Numbered from the stretch's first letter, positions 10,200 to 24,200 are shown. The stretch is 64,000 nucleotides of DNA from Acanthochlamys bracteata (GCA_019914995.1 CM034136.1:4789270-4853269); one strand, 5' to 3'. Notes: generated by a model not told the origin, from the sequence alone. A program made the numbers and translations.

Positions 10200-13100
10200 A
10201 TTTCTGTTTGTCTTAGGTAAGCTGATTATTGTTTCATTAAAGTGTGTTTATGTCGAGATAAATCTAATTTTATAAAGTGATTTTAAAATGAAAAATAAAA
10301 AATTTTGTATTAATAATACATTAAAACAAAATTTTAATTTAAAATTTTGATTTATTTTATATTGAAAATGAAAAAATTAAAGTTTATGGAATTACACACG
10401 CACTAGCTTCGCTACTTATACTTCAAATTTTTATCAAATTCATTTTTACTTCAAATTTGTTTTTATAAATTTATTTCAAGAAAACTATAAATATTTAAAT
10501 ACACGTTAAACAAAAATAATTATTTTAAATGCGTTTTAATTGTATGAAAAGTTGAAAACTGCGCTAAAATTCTTTTAAAATGATAAAAAGAGCAACTATA
10601 GAGTTATGGGGCTATGGGCTGCTCTGCACAGTGCGCACATGTTAGGCATGTGTTGTGCTCATTCACTCCAGAGTTCTGTCCAGAAATGTAAATTAATTGC
10701 ACGTTAATTAAGAAGACCTGTGAATTTGTGATCATTAGTGAACTAATGAGGTTGGTTAATGTTTGTATCAACATAGAGAAAAATAAAAGAAACACTAAAC
10801 AAGGTCATGTATCACGTTCTTCATAAGTTCAAATTAATAATTGTCAAGGTTAGGTATATATGAGTAGTTCAGTTTTGCCTCCGGGCCACGTTTTCCTTAT
10901 AAAAAGAGAGAGAAAAGATTGTAAAATTCTATTGGAACAATTAGGTACAAGCATTTGGAAAAAGAGCGTTTTTTGATTAAATAATAAATATATCTTTTTC
11001 ATTTTATTTTGTAAATAAATTATTTAACTTCTTTTAACTAAAATATCATCAATTAGTTAAAAATTCCACCAAAATCCTTGTACTTCTATAATATATATTT
11101 AAATTTATTACATTATAAACTCTTTTTAAAATCTGGTGTGATCTAATTATTATAATAGTTGGCTTTTATTAAGAGATTCAAATTTAATTTCTGACAAATA
11201 TTTACTTTAAATGTTTTTATATTATTTTAAGTGCTGATTTAATATAATATGATTTAGTGCAACTATGCGCGAGTCATTTCATTCCGTGCGATTTACTCGA
11301 TTTAATCTACTACGACTCATGTGACTCTGAGACTAACAGTGTATTTAGATCGGATCGAGGAGTAAATAATTTTATAAATTAATTATTTATAATTATTTTT
11401 AGTTGATAATTAATTTATAAAATTAATAAAAAATTTCATAATAAATTTTATTGAGAAATAATTAATTACATTTCAGTATAGATATAATCTGAAATAAGAT
11501 AAATCTTATGGTGTTAATGGTCGTTCAATCTTTAGCAACTCTTTTTAATACTTGTGCTGCTTAGGTACATATTGCTCCAGTTGCTTAGAACAGAACACTG
11601 TTCCAGTTGGCTTTTTTGTCGCAGGTAGTGGATTGTTCCAATTACAGAACATTGTTCCAGAACAGAACAAACTACTAACTTGTAATGTTTTTATAAAACA
11701 TTGCTCGACTGAAGTTAACATCTACATATATATCTTGCTTTTCTTGCTTGAGATTGAATGTTATCTCAATTTTCTTACACAAGCTATGAATTTACATTAT
11801 ACACTTTTTTTTTCCTGAGATTAGGGCTCATGGCAAGCTCTAAAGAAATGAATAAAAATAGAAAATAAGAAACTAATAGCAATACAAATATTGTTCAGGT
11901 TCCTATCAAGATGTCATATTCGGATTGTCCATAATAGATTTGGCATAAGTTATAAGACTGTCAACAATTTCAGTCTGAGATATGTGAAGAGAAGAAGGCG
12001 TGGCTTGCTGAAGGAAGTCTGGAGTAATTGGTGAAGGTACCAGTAGATGACCACACTGTCAACTATCAAGCTGTCAAATTAATTTACTTAACCAAAAATT
12101 ACAAAAATATATTTCAATTTTTTTATAAAAATTATTTTTATTTGTTTTAAATTATTAATAAAAATATTTATTTATTTATTATTTTTATTAATATATTTAA
12201 ACAAAATAAGATTAAATTGTTATTTTTACTTTCATCTCCTTTTTACTAAATTTTTTTTATTTAATCTTATTTTTATTTATTATTTTTCTATCCAAAGTGA
12301 AGTGCTACCCATATGATCCTGTTTAACTACTTTGAAATATGTAAAGACGAAACATTTTTGAATAGGTAAAAAATAAAATTGGAAAAAAATGATCGAGGTG
12401 CTAAAAAAGTTAAAAGAACAATGTTTTAGTAGGCTTTTTTAGGAACGTTTGACATTATTTATTTCAAAATTAGTTTTTTAATTTATATTTTTAATATATT
12501 TTTTATAAATATTTAAAAATTTTATTTTAAAATATAAAAAATTTTATATATTGAAAGTTTTTTATTACTTATGATTATTATTATTTTTATATTAAAAATA
12601 TTTTTATTATAAATAAATTTTATTTTAAAAAGTATTTCCAAACGTTTTCTAAATCTTCAGTCACCGTGTCTCTGACGATGTAAAAAGCTTTTCAAACTTA
12701 ATAATTAATAAATATCTGTTACAAGTCAATAATAATCAATTTTAAATATTGATTATTGCTAAATTTGTAAGATGTTGGTTCCTAGTACTTTTTATTCATA
12801 AGCCAGTTTTTAAATAATTAATTATTGCTAAATTTTCTATATAGCATTAAATTTGGATGCGTTTGAGATTGTGTTTTTCGAACAATTTTTTAATTTTAAT
12901 TATATATTTTTTAATATAGATTTTATAAATATTTAGAAAATTTATTTAAAATTTTAGAAAATATAAAAAAATTATATAATAAGATTTTTTTATTGCATAC
13001 TTTTATTAATTTCTAAAAACAAATTTATTTTTTTTAAAAAATAAATATATTTTTTATTTTTAAAAAATTTTATTTTATAAATACTTTCAAATACTTATTT

Positions 13101-14341
13101 TGGGATGGGTTTTGCAAAACTCTTTTTCAATTTTTTTATTTTATAATTTTACAATATATACTTTATAAGTATTTAAAAATTTATTTAAAATTTAAAAAAT
13201 ATAAAAAAATTTTATATAAAGAAATTTTTTTATTATATATTTTTATTTTTTTAATATAAAAAATAACATTTTATTTTTTCAAAATAAATAAAAATCTATT
13301 TTATTTTTAAAAATTTTTATTTTATAGCAATTCCAAACACCCCTATCCATAAGCCAATGGCTACTGATCTGGTAACTCTCTCTTTACAAATTTTATAAAA
13401 ATCGCTTTTTCTCAAGTTTAAAAATCCAATTCGGCTTCCACGTGTCACACTTCTTACATCAATTTAGTTCAGCCAACGAATTTTTACATCACCTTTTTCA
13501 CTTTTCATCCTACCGTGAACATTCTTCGCTTTCGTTGTTGACCCTCGCGGCCATAGTTGTAAAATCGGACTGTCCATATTTACACGAAAATTATTAATTC
13601 AGAATATAAATCGGTTCAAATTTATAATAAAATTATTTATGAAATTGATTCACTCCGACCTGCTTCGATCCGTTCCGATTCGTTTCAATCCGGTCGATCC
13701 GCTCGCCTGAATTAATTCAGATTAAATTAAATTTTAAAAAATTTAAATTTATGATATATTCATACAAAAATAATTATTAGTAGCCTTATATTAAAATATA
13801 ATATATAATTTAAATTTTATATTTAAATATAATAATATAAAAAAATAAATTTATTATATTTTATTTATAAATATTTATTATTAGTGATTTTTAAGTTTTT
13901 ATATTACTAATTATATTAAATTGTTAAAAAAATATTTTAAAATAAAGAATTTCTTTTAAAATTTATTATTTAAAATATTTTTTGTTTTTTTATATATTTT
14001 TTGTTAGTTATTTTTCTTTTATTCTTTTTAATAAAAAAAATAATAAGTGTTCGTGCTACCATCAATATTTTGATATTTTTAACATAACGGATCAACCTAT
14101 TGACTCGACGGGTCAACCCGTTTCGTTGATCTGGACAATTTTTCGGTCCGATTTTTACAACTATGCTCGCAGCAAAATAAAAACTGCGTAGTAACTAAAA
14201 GCCGCACTGAAACAATCAGGTTCTTCTCGTTCTCAAGCACAGAACAACTGCATCGTTCTTACTCCCTAATTGGAGACAACATCAGTAGAGAGCTTTAAAG
14301 GTATGAATTCAGCAAACAACTATCTTTTTATCTATAGTTTT
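10200..14341. other. AT-rich intergenic block with degenerate repeats
   Basis: About 4 kb with no coding exon. It contains long A/T runs, TGTTCC/GGAACA-like inverted motifs at about 11570-11690, and at least three AT-rich MITE-like units between 12440 and 13350. Around 13600-13720 and 14080-14160 it holds short GATCCG/TCGATCC-rich pieces. The short open frames here are uninformative. Confidence 0.5.
12442..12649. mobile_element. Tourist-like AT-rich MITE
   Basis: The ends are inverted: GGAACGTTTGACA on the left and, in reverse complement, GAAAACGTTTGGAA on the right. The left end follows TTA and the right end precedes TAA, so the 3-bp flanks agree with the TWA target rule but not exactly with each other. 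The interior is almost pure A/T. Similar but more eroded units follow at about 12850-13090 and 13100-13345. Confidence 0.5.
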
Positions 14342-14533
14342 TGTTAGATTATGTGAATTTATATATATGCCTATCTTATTTTGGCCCGATTAGTATTATT
14401 TTAGTCTCACATTGATTATGTTTATTAGTTAGACTCTTATGATTATATATATATATGTAGCTATTGAATATAAATTCATCATCAATTATTATCATCAATT
14501 TTATTATATTTTTTTTTCTCTCAATTCGTTTCA
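14342..14533 (+). repeat. 5' LTR of the copia element
   Basis: Starts TGTTAGATTATG and ends ATTCGTTTCA, with the primer-binding site immediately downstream at 14534-14547. Matches the 3' LTR along its whole length. Confidence 0.88.
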
Positions 14534-14636
14534 TAATATCAGAGCCATTCGATCTTGAGAATTTTCTCAAATTTTAATTTAATTAATTTTTTTTAAATCA
14601 AATTAAAAAAAATTTTCGATCTAGTCTGTAATCAGC

Positions 14637-14951
14637 ATGACTATTTTTTGTTCTCATTGTTGCAAGTCTGGTCATATTGTGGATAGTTATTTTCAACTTT
14701 ATCCGTATTTATTTTTACAATATCGAGGGCAAATGAAGGCGAAAGGTTTCTTTTTTTCAAATTGCTCTCAAGATCCTCAAGCACATATCGTTGATAGTGC
14801 ACCGGCAGCTCGTCAGATCTCTCCTGACTTTTCAGATATTAAGTATCGTCTTACTCAACTAGAGCTCCAGCTTCAACAACAGTCATCATTTGTTGGCTCA
14901 TCTTTTTTTTTTTTCCTACCTCTTCAGATATGTCTTCTTCTTGGATATTAG
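14637..14951 (+). pseudogene. Copia gag remnant with a zinc-knuckle
   Basis: The 104-codon frame begins shortly after the primer-binding site. It keeps a CCHC-like knuckle start (CSHCCKSGH) whose last cysteine is lost (the next positions read IVDSYF), and then a Gln-rich tail. The capsid portion normally preceding the knuckle is absent. The frame leaves the pol frame at a run of T near 14900-14914, so a poly-T length change separates gag from pol here. Confidence 0.65.
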
Positions 14952-17344
14952 ATTCTGGTGCTTCTCATCACATGATTTCGAATGAGTCTTTATTATCCAA
15001 AACTACATCTTTGCTATCACATTTTCCATCTCTACACACAGCCGATGGTTCTCATTTACTCATTACAAAATCTGGATGTCTTATTTCAGATACTCTAACC
15101 TTACCCTTTGTCCTGAATGTTCCAAGCATTAATTTTAATCTTATATCTATCAGTAGCCTTTGCGAGAGTGGATTCATTGTTATTTTTTATTCTATTACAT
15201 GCAATGTAAAGAATTCTCATACTGGCCAAACGATTGATTGTGCTCGTAGAAAGGGACGACTCTATTATTTAGAATATCTTCATATTTCTTTATCTAATCC
15301 TTTCACTATTAGTTGTGCTGCTGTTATTTTATCTACTGCTGATTTGTGGCATAGACGTTCGGGTCATATTTCTAAATCTCGATTTAAAAATTTATTTCAA
15401 AGTGGAGCTCTCGGACAAGGGTTTTTTTCACCACTATCTGCATGTACAGATTGTAAATTGGCAAAACATTTAGCTCTTCCTTTCATTAAAAGTTTATCTA
15501 AAACCAAACGTCCTTTTGAGTTAGTTCATTCTGACATTTGGGGCTCCGCACCTATCTCATCCATAATTGACTTTCTCTATTATGTAAGTTTTATTAATGA
15601 TTACACTCGTTATACTTGGGTTTATCTTATGCGCAATCGGTCGGATCTTCCTTCTATTTATAACCGATTCACCGCTATGATCCATACTCAGTTTAACTGT
15701 AGAGTTAAAATTTTTCGTTCTGATTGCGCTCGTGAGTATCTGTCATCTACCATGAGATTTATCTTACAGTCTCATGGTACTCTTTTTCAGCAGTCATGTC
15801 CTTATATTCATGAACAGAATGGGGTAGCAGAACGCACGCATCGCCACATTTTGGAGATTGCTCGTGCTATTTTATTATCCTATTTTGTACCTCAAACTTG
15901 TTGGACAGAGGCAATTCTTACGTCAGTTAATCTTATCAATATCACTCCATCATCTGTTTTATCTAACAAGACCCCTCATGAGAGTCTTTTTTCATCTCCT
16001 CCTGACTATAGCATGCTTCACACTTTTGGATGTACTTGTTTTGTTCTTCTTCCTCCGACTGAGCGCACAAAACTGTCTACTACTTCAGCTAAGTGTGTCC
16101 TTCTTGGCATTAGTTTCGAGCATAAAGGATATCGTTGTTATGATTCTTTGGTTCGTCGTCTTCGTATTTTCCGACATGTCATATTTTTTGAAAATATACT
16201 TTATTTTTCTATATCTCCTGACGTCGAATTCTTAACATCACCAGACACACATACTTATACATCATCTACTCAGTGTTCTAATGTCTCCATTGATCCAACT
16301 CCTTTACTTTCTTCTAATAGTACAGTCCCTTCTACAATAGTTCCGACGATGGCACATGAGAATCCTTCATATGCTTCTTCTACTTCGAGTTCATTATCTT
16401 CACCTTCATCACCACCCTCACATCCACCTCAACCACCATATACTCGTCAGCAATTTCAGATGAAATATCTTGGTCACTTACATTATTTTCTTGGATTGGA
16501 GATTGCTCAGGATGATAGAGGTATTCTTATTTCTCAACAAAAGTATGCCTCAGATATTATTGGATCAACAGATATATCGGATAGTAAGACAGTTGACACT
16601 CCTATGGAGCTTCATGTGAAGCTTCGTCCCACTGATGGTGAGGCTCTCACAGATCCTAGTCGGTACAGGCGATTAGTTGGTCAGCTTGTATATCTTTGTT
16701 TGTCGAGGCCAAATATTTCTCATGTAGTTAGTATTATCAATCAGTTTGTCTCTGCACCTCGATCAGTATATTATAGTGCTTTACTGCGAATTCTCAGATA
16801 TCTTCGAGGTACGATTACTCGCTCACTTTTTATGTCTTCTACATCAAATTTGGAGCTTCGAACCTTTTCAGATGCAGACTGGGCAGGTGATCCAACCACT
16901 AGAAGATCTATTACATGTTTCTGTTTGTTTCTTGGTGACTCGTTGATATCGTGGCGCAGTAAGAAACATGCAGTAGTTTCATATTCTTCTGCAGAAGTAG
17001 AGTATAGAGCAATGGCTATTACTACTAGAGATATTATTCATGTGCGTAGATTATTGTCCGATATGGGCATTACACTTGCAGGATCTACACCTTTATACTG
17101 TGACAATCGAAGTGCTATTCAGATTGCGAGCAATCCAGTTTTTCATGAACGGACGAAACACATTGATGTTGATTGTCATTTTGTTCGTGAACATTTTCTA
17201 TCAGGCACTATTTTCTTACCATATGTGACTTCTACTGATCAACTGGCAAATTTCTTTACAAAGGCACACCCTATACTGAGATTTCAGCTATTATTGGACA
17301 AACTCATGTTGCTTGATTGTCACGACCCAATCTATGAGTCATGA
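14930..17344 (+). pseudogene. Copia pol polyprotein with reverse transcriptase mostly deleted
   Basis: An uninterrupted 804-codon frame. Order: aspartic protease (WILDSGASHH, near residue 8), GAG-pre-integrase with an H-x-H...CxxC zinc site (LWHRRSGHIS, ACTDCKLAKH), and integrase core with D (HSDIWG), D (RSDCAREY) and E (NGVAERTHRH). The integrase tail is followed by a Ser/Pro-rich linker and then abruptly by the end of reverse transcriptase (FQMKYLGHLHYFLGLEIA) and RNase H (DADWAGD, SSAEVEYRA, YCDNRSAI). The catalytic palm with YVDD is absent, yet the frame is preserved across the junction. The last codons run into the nested insertion, so the C-terminus is foreign. It is unlikely to be autonomous. 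Confidence 0.85.
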
Positions 17345-20300
17345 TCGGCACTAGACTAAACCAAACCTAAGTAGAACTCAAGCTTGGTCCAGCCTAGTAA
17401 GTCTAATACAAAATCAACTCAAAACGTAAAAATCCAAATTTTTAGAAAATTTTGATAAAATTTCCCCTAAAATTCAAGGAGAGGAATTTAAATTAAATCA
17501 CAATAAGTGTCACAAACTCGTAACAACAACACGAACAATAAAACACAAGAATGATTTAACAACTTATACAACCGCTACCTGCGATAATACATCTCAACAA
17601 AAGAGAAAATAAATAAATAAATAACTGTCTATCAAGCCAATAAATTACAAACAAATAATAAGAACGAAACAGTCCCTCGAGTGTTACAGAGCCAACTAAA
17701 TAAATTATGAAATACGGAAACGTACCCTTATAACGCCACTCCGATTCACGGTAGCGAGAATCCATTAAACTCCAGCTCAGCCCTGTAATAACTGGGAGAG
17801 GCAAAAGAAAGAAAAGACTGAACCCAGTCTCAGTGAGATAATAAATCAGGAATGCACCATTTAGAGCTTCTAATGCATTACCTAATTTTATCTTTCTGCT
17901 CCTCTATATGCCACAAATGCATCGATAGATCAGAGCATGCCTTACTTAGTTCTAGGTCATTCCATACCGACCTAGTTCTAATAAGGACAGATACGGGTAC
18001 GATGATATGCAGTACATACACTCTTCTCTCATATCAACGATTTATTTTATGCGAGTGCTATATCCTTACATGTTTATATTCACATACGTATAATAACTAT
18101 ACCAAGCCCACATCTTTATATTATCTACATGCATACATTTATTAGTACGAAATTATACCTCTATAGGTTATCCACTCGAACATACTAATTATAACGTGTG
18201 TCATGCATCAAGGAGTTATAATCCTATAGTTGAAGCAATCAAGTAAGACCATGCCACTAACTTCTTTCATAACGCTATCAATATATACATATACTCTAGA
18301 TTAAGAAAGTAATCTTATATACATATCTCACAAGTCTCAATGAAACCTCATGCATCTATATTTTCGAATCTCATATAGAAAAGATGTTTGAATACATGCA
18401 TACATAATTATGAGCAATGAGTTGGATACATGCCTATATTATTTATATGTACGACTATGTCTACATTTGTACCCATATTTATAATCAAGATGAAGCACAG
18501 GATCAAATGTATGTCTATACCATCTGTATATGTCATGGTGTATACACATGTACCTATCTACATGACGTGATACTGACCAGGGAATCAGGATAATAATCAT
18601 ATAACACAGAGCGAGACCCAGTCTCCAGCTCAACCTACTAACCAGGTTGCTCCTGCCTCGGCGAGGTGCAACCATCCGGGTGATCGAACCGGATGGGCCG
18701 TGGTATCGCCCCCACGCGCATGGGCCTAACAATACTATAGCCATAGGTGGGTGCCCGCCCCACACCCACTAGGGTCCTGATTTCAGCCCCTGACTCGCCT
18801 GCCTCGTGCAGCGCGAGTGTCCATGTATAAGGTCAATCAAGCTCAAAGCCTCTACAAGCATTAGTCATAGGTCATATGCATATGCATTTTCACATGATGA
18901 GTTAGGCTTGAAAGCTTCTAATAGATTTCAATCACAACCGATGTCCATGCACATGTAGGAATACAAATATCACATGCTCTATGCTTGAAATTCATGTGCA
19001 AATAATAGGTAGAAGTCGCTCTCATATATCTAAAACTACCATGCATCATGTTACAATAATTGCCATTTTCGAAAAGTATGCTTTACCACTGAATTATGCA
19101 TCCAATGCAGAAGCCCACATGGCATATATAATAGTGCATGCGATTTATTTCTTACATGCACTTGCTAGACATGCTAAACCATTTAGTAGTCCCAAGTAAG
19201 TGTATTACGTCATGATTATTACATATATGTCAGTTCTAAGCATGCTAATATGCTAGGCCCAAAATTTATAGTTATATTTAGCATAGGTCATAACTTATAC
19301 ATGTCTAAAATATAGTGCATAATTCTCATGCCAGATTAAGTGCTATACTTTACGTGTAAGAGCATTCTATGCATCTCGTGAATTTATATATCACAATTCT
19401 AGTTATATAACATACAACAATGAAATTCTTGTCAACCATAAAATCTGATCAATTTCTAGCATGTTATTTTAATTACTATCACTATCTTAGTCTTATGCAA
19501 GTATGCATACACAGACATGAGGATCAAATCTCATTATGCACTGAAAATGACAAGGTCATGTCGGAGATTCCAAAACAGATGTTACTTGCGTTAAAAACCT
19601 AACGATAAGCTAAAAAGAGAAGACGCAAGTAACCCTCACCTGAAGGTCCATGCAATTCGCCTAACTCCGTAAGTTATCATCAAGCCACACCCAAAGGTTC
19701 CACAGCTACGTTCGATCCTAAAGTGGATAAATATCATTATACTTAATTCGATAACCGAAATCAATCACATTCCTTATACACGTCCATATCCAAACATAGC
19801 CCAAACCGACGTAAGGCACCATTGAATTCAAAAATCCGATAATTACATATTTAAGTCCACAATCATCAACTCGATAATTCTTAATTAGTATTAGTGCTAG
19901 CAAATTTAGAAAGCTTACCCGAATCAACAATCAATCCCAAATCCGAACCGGCATAGTAACATGATAACGACAAACTTGTCGATTTTCAATCCAAACACCT
20001 ATTGTAAATAGGATCAAGGCTAATCCCCAATAATTAAGTTTAGAAATTCAAAAAGGACACAAAAGAGCAACAAAACTCACCTCAATTGTATGTCTCGACG
20101 GCTCGCCGGATTCCGGCGAACTTCGGCCAAGGGGTATTCATGTGGTTAAATGATACAGTTGCACTGGCCGAACTCAACAAGAAGAACCTTAGAGCCGAAA
20201 ATCAATGGCGGTGGCCGGAAATGGACGAATCGACATACCCGCCCAAAGCTCGCTCAAAATCTTCCGTCGGCACTGCAATCTTCGAAATTGAGTGAGGGGA

Positions 20301-20652
20301 AAGTTATAACGGGTCGAGGAGAAGGATTTTAGCAAGCCGGCGTCGAAGAAACGGCGGCGAATCAATGACGGACAAATTAGAATTTTGCTCGGCGGTGAAA
20401 CAAAACTCAATCCGGCGAAATCAAAGCAAGGAGAGCAAGGAGAGGGCTTGGAGATGCACGCCGGAGTAAGAACAAAGAAAAATAATGGCGCCGGAGGGGA
20501 GAATCGCTGCCGGTGAGGGGGCAGCAAGGTGGCTGTCGGGTGGAAGAGGAAAATAGAGGTGAGGAGAAAAATAAAAGAAGGAAACATTGCATATTAAAGC
20601 CTCTATCTCCAACAATGGCTTAATGTAACCCACTACTAATCAGGCTGTTACA
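17318..20652. mobile_element. Nested 3.3-kb TG...CA insertion, probable gypsy-type solo LTR
   Basis: Begins TGTCACGACCC and ends GGCTGTTACA. It is bounded by a perfect 5-bp duplication, TTGAT, at 17313-17317 and 20653-20657. Joining the flanks restores the copia 3' end. The inside has no retrotransposon protein domain and no recognisable primer-binding site, so it reads as a single long terminal repeat left by recombination. LTRs starting TGTCACGACCC are common in plant Ty3/gypsy families. Two GC-rich patches (18590-18790 and 20080-20560) contain short open frames without family signal. A large non-autonomous element is the alternative. Confidence 0.75.
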
Positions 20653-20679
20653 TTGATCCTCCATGAGTTTGAGATGACG

Positions 20680-20871
20680 TATTAGATTATATGAATTTAT
20701 ATATAGGCCTATTTTATTTTGACCCTTTTAGTATTACTTTAGTCCCACATTGATTATATTTATTAGTTAGACTCTTATGATTAGCTATATATATGTAGCT
20801 AGTGAATGTAAACTCATCATCAACTATTATCATCAATTTTATTATATTTTTTTTTCTCTCAATTCGTTTCA
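20680..20871 (+). repeat. 3' LTR of the copia element
   Basis: Starts TATTAGATTATATG and ends ATTCGTTTCA, aligning end to end with the 5' LTR. The first base pair has changed from TG to TA, so this end no longer has a canonical terminus. Confidence 0.85.
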
Positions 20872-21000
20872 TACCATGTGATGAACTTAGGATTTTTCTC
20901 AAAACCAATTGGCGAGGAGAAGAGTGAGCCCAAATTTTTATGAATATCATCTCAGGATCATTGATAAACAATGTGGGACCAAAACTTTTGGATCTTGCTC
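20872..21000 (-). repeat. TRIM/LTR-like repeat fragment
   Basis: Contains TACCATGTGATGAACTTAGG, then AACCAATTGGCGAGGAG and GTGAGCCCAAATTTTTATG. The same block, variously eroded, recurs near 47160-47230, 47445-47560 and 56930-57040, and a related ATACTATATGATAAATTTGAAA block occurs near 52655. On the minus strand the first motif reads as an LTR end followed by a TGGTAT primer-binding-site start. Confidence 0.5.
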
Positions 21001-21289
21001 ATCACCCTTCTGCTGTTTCCTTACCCTTCCGTAAGCACCTCTACATTACAGCCTTATGGAAGCACCTTTGATGTATGTTAATTTCCTAGATCAAGAGGAA
21101 AGTGTATACTTGAAGGAAAATGTACAAGAATTAACCCCACTGAATGTAGGTTGGATTGCTCACTTTCTCGTGAAGACGTTGCTGCGTTCAATTTGCAATT
21201 AAAGTGTAACTAGTAAACTTGGAAACAGGATGATAATTTTGTTTCGAAAGGTCAAACATGCACTAAGTCCATTCATAAGCTGTCAACTT

Positions 21290-24200
21290 TGATCCCCTTG
21301 ATTTTCATGAGATGTTTTCTGGGGTGTACCCAAGTTTGGTGATTTTATGCATAGCCAGCCAAAGAGTATTAGCAATAATATTCTTGCTAGACTTGCTGGG
21401 GTTGTTCATTCATTGAACCTTGAGAAAGGCAAAGGCTACAGAAGGTTAGAAGAGCTTCTAGCATTGTTTTGAAGCTTTTGGTATTTAGAAAAAAGAGTAG
21501 TATGCAGTCTCTCGAAAATTTTATTTCATCCTGTCAGAAATAAAAAGTAATATGCATTGTTTTTTTAGATATGTTTGAGTATGTTACTTCATGTATTATT
21601 GCTCGTCGTTGAAGTTATCATTATGAAAGTTTCATGACCTTGATGAATGCGAACAGTATTGCTGGTGTCCTGCCCTTCCCTTATGTTAGAACTACTTGAT
21701 CCAATGTCGATTAGCTAATTATGAAATTATTTGAATCGATAAAAACTTATATCAGAAGCTTGGATAGAATCTGCTGTGCAGATTTTTATTTGGATAAATA
21801 AAAGGAAAAGTTGCGGACCTTCGGTACTTAGCTTGGAGCATGCTACCTCATTGTTTTGATACCCTTGAGGCAGGATTTAACTGATACCATTTTCAATATT
21901 AATGAAGGATTAACATCATGGTCAGCATACATAATGAGGAAATTTTGTGCTGAAATGAGTCACTATTTGTTGGTTTTAGCAAATTTATCTCGAAGAATAT
22001 CCTAGTTGTTTGTGAAAAATAAAAGTGATAGTATGGGAATTATGCATAGAGATACATGTGTATAAAAGAACGGTGTGATAGCATTGTTCCGTAAGTATAG
22101 CATGATGCACTTTGTTCGATTTCATGTTTTCAGGGACAGCTTGCTGGAGTTAATGCTAGTAGTAGGAGATATATACGATGATTATTTGCTGAAAGCATCA
22201 TATTACTTTGCTTGTAGCTCCAAGACCTTGGTACCACATTAATGGAATTATGGAATCTCCTGGTTAAGCTCTCTTGATAAGCAGAAGACATTTTACTTTG
22301 TAACCTGCTTAATTTCAAAATCTGTGGATCTAGTAATTGGGAAAGCATGTCTTGCTTGATGTCACTGAACAGGTATTAATCATTTGTTGCTACACACTCA
22401 TTAACAAAAACAGAAAGGAATTTCTTAGAAGTTCTAGTTTATATATATATATATATATATTTTTTGAGAGAATAATTATCATCTATATTGCCCTTCTTGT
22501 TTTTAATGTTTCTTCTGTTAGGTCGAGCTTGAATTCACGAGGCTAAATATCTTGAAAGCCAGCTAGATGGAAGAGCTTGTGTGGAAAAAGTAAAGTGAAC
22601 TTGAGGATATCTATAGAAGTGTCCGTATGGATGTTGATACTGCTGAAGCTAGAGAGATACTTGTTGACCTCATTGACAGGTTTTTCCCTATATTCTCATT
22701 TCCACCATGAATTGACTTTGAATTCTTTCCTGTTTTCCTGATTTCGTTGACCCAAATGAATCCTCTATGATTAAGAGGTGAACATTGTTAAACAGGCTAT
22801 TTTCTTAGTGTTCTTCGGCTAGAAGGATTTGTATGTTTGTAATTGTAAACGCTATGAATCTGTGAGATAGAACTTTACATATAGTTGACTTTACATATGC
22901 TGCCTAGTACTTCATATGGCATTCTTAAGTTTCATTCTTGTACTCAACCGCAAGTTGTGTTCAGTGAGGGCTTATTGCCTTCATAATAACAACATACCAT
23001 GACAATTGAATTGTGATTTGTAACGGCTTGCAGGTAAAGTGGTGCTATCTGAATTACTTTCAGTCATGGACAATGAGATTTGCTAAAGCCAGGACCATGC
23101 TTTAAGCAGAAAGGACATCTTAGACAAGGTAGAGAAATGGAGATTTGCATCTGAGGAAGAGAGTTGAGTTGAGGACTATGAAAGGGTAAGCTAATTAGTA
23201 ATATGCATGTTCAATTAGTAGTTACTGAAAGGTAACAAAGTATACATGTACCTTTTTGTAATTTGATCTTTTCATATACCATATTCACAAGATGCAGCCT
23301 TTTGTTAGGCAACTCTTTGCATTTGTATGATGTTCTCTGAAAGCTAGTGTAGTGTGTCTATGTGACTTCTTCCATTTTGTTGATCGACTGCTTTACTTGC
23401 ATTTGGCATTCACTGTCTAACATTTTACTCAACGTAATCTTTGGATTTTTTGTTCTAGATCATTTTTATTTTACTTTAGCTTACTGAAGGGCGTTTATGG
23501 AAGATTTATGGTCTCTTTCTTTGCTTGGAAGTAGATATCTAATTTAATGTGTTTGTATTTTATTTGTATATAACTCTTTTGTGGATGCTATTATAAGTGT
23601 GCTTCTTGTGTTTGCATGCATTTGCCGGCTACTATTCTATATTAGAAAAGGGTTCTTTTGGCTATTTTCTTGGATATGCTTGATATATAATTCTAGTTTG
23701 CTACATTGTTGAAACTTGCCTTATTTTGAGAATTTACTCCCTCTTCTGGCGGTCTTCTCAGGAGAAAGGGTAAACCATGGCAAAGTAGGTACATGATAAT
23801 GGCTTAGCTAATTATCTCAACCAATAATGAGTGAGCACCTGTAAGCATTTGAATGATTTACGAAAGGTTTTGCTAACTAGTATTTTTATGAGCAACCAAC
23901 TCCAAGCTCTAGCTGTTAGCAAATCAGAATTCGTGGTGCATAATATTTCATAGAAAGGCAGATCTTTGCTCATTATAATAGCTTATGGTACTTGCAATAT
24001 AAAGAAGTGTTGTGTCTTGCACAGGAACCATTAAGGGCTGCCCATGTGTTGAATCTTGTAATAATAGCCTGTACACTTTATCAAATGATGGGCAGGTTAT
24101 CTTGCTCTCTTTTCTCGGATAAAAATTATGTTGTATTTCAGATAAAGGTAGTCTCCATTGTATGCAGTTATTAGCTGTAAGTTTAGTAGGTTTTAATTTC

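Larger units (their letters stand above)
14342..20871 (+). mobile_element. Ty1/copia LTR retrotransposon, decayed, with a nested insertion
   Basis: The LTRs at 14342-14533 and 20680-20871 are both 192 bp and differ at roughly twenty positions by eye. A primer-binding site (TAATATCAGAGCCA, related to the initiator-Met type) follows the 5' LTR. A degraded GAGTTTGAGATGACG in place of a polypurine tract precedes the 3' LTR. The inside holds a gag zinc-knuckle remnant and a pol frame. Removing the nested 17318-20652 insertion leaves a copia of only about 3.2 kb, so large parts of gag and reverse transcriptase are missing. No matching target-site duplication was found at the outer ends. Confidence 0.88.

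Noticed and set aside
20086..20587. Open frames on both strands in a GC-rich patch
   Set aside because: They lie inside the probable solo LTR, overlap one another on opposite strands and carry no family motif; GC-rich LTR ends commonly give such frames.
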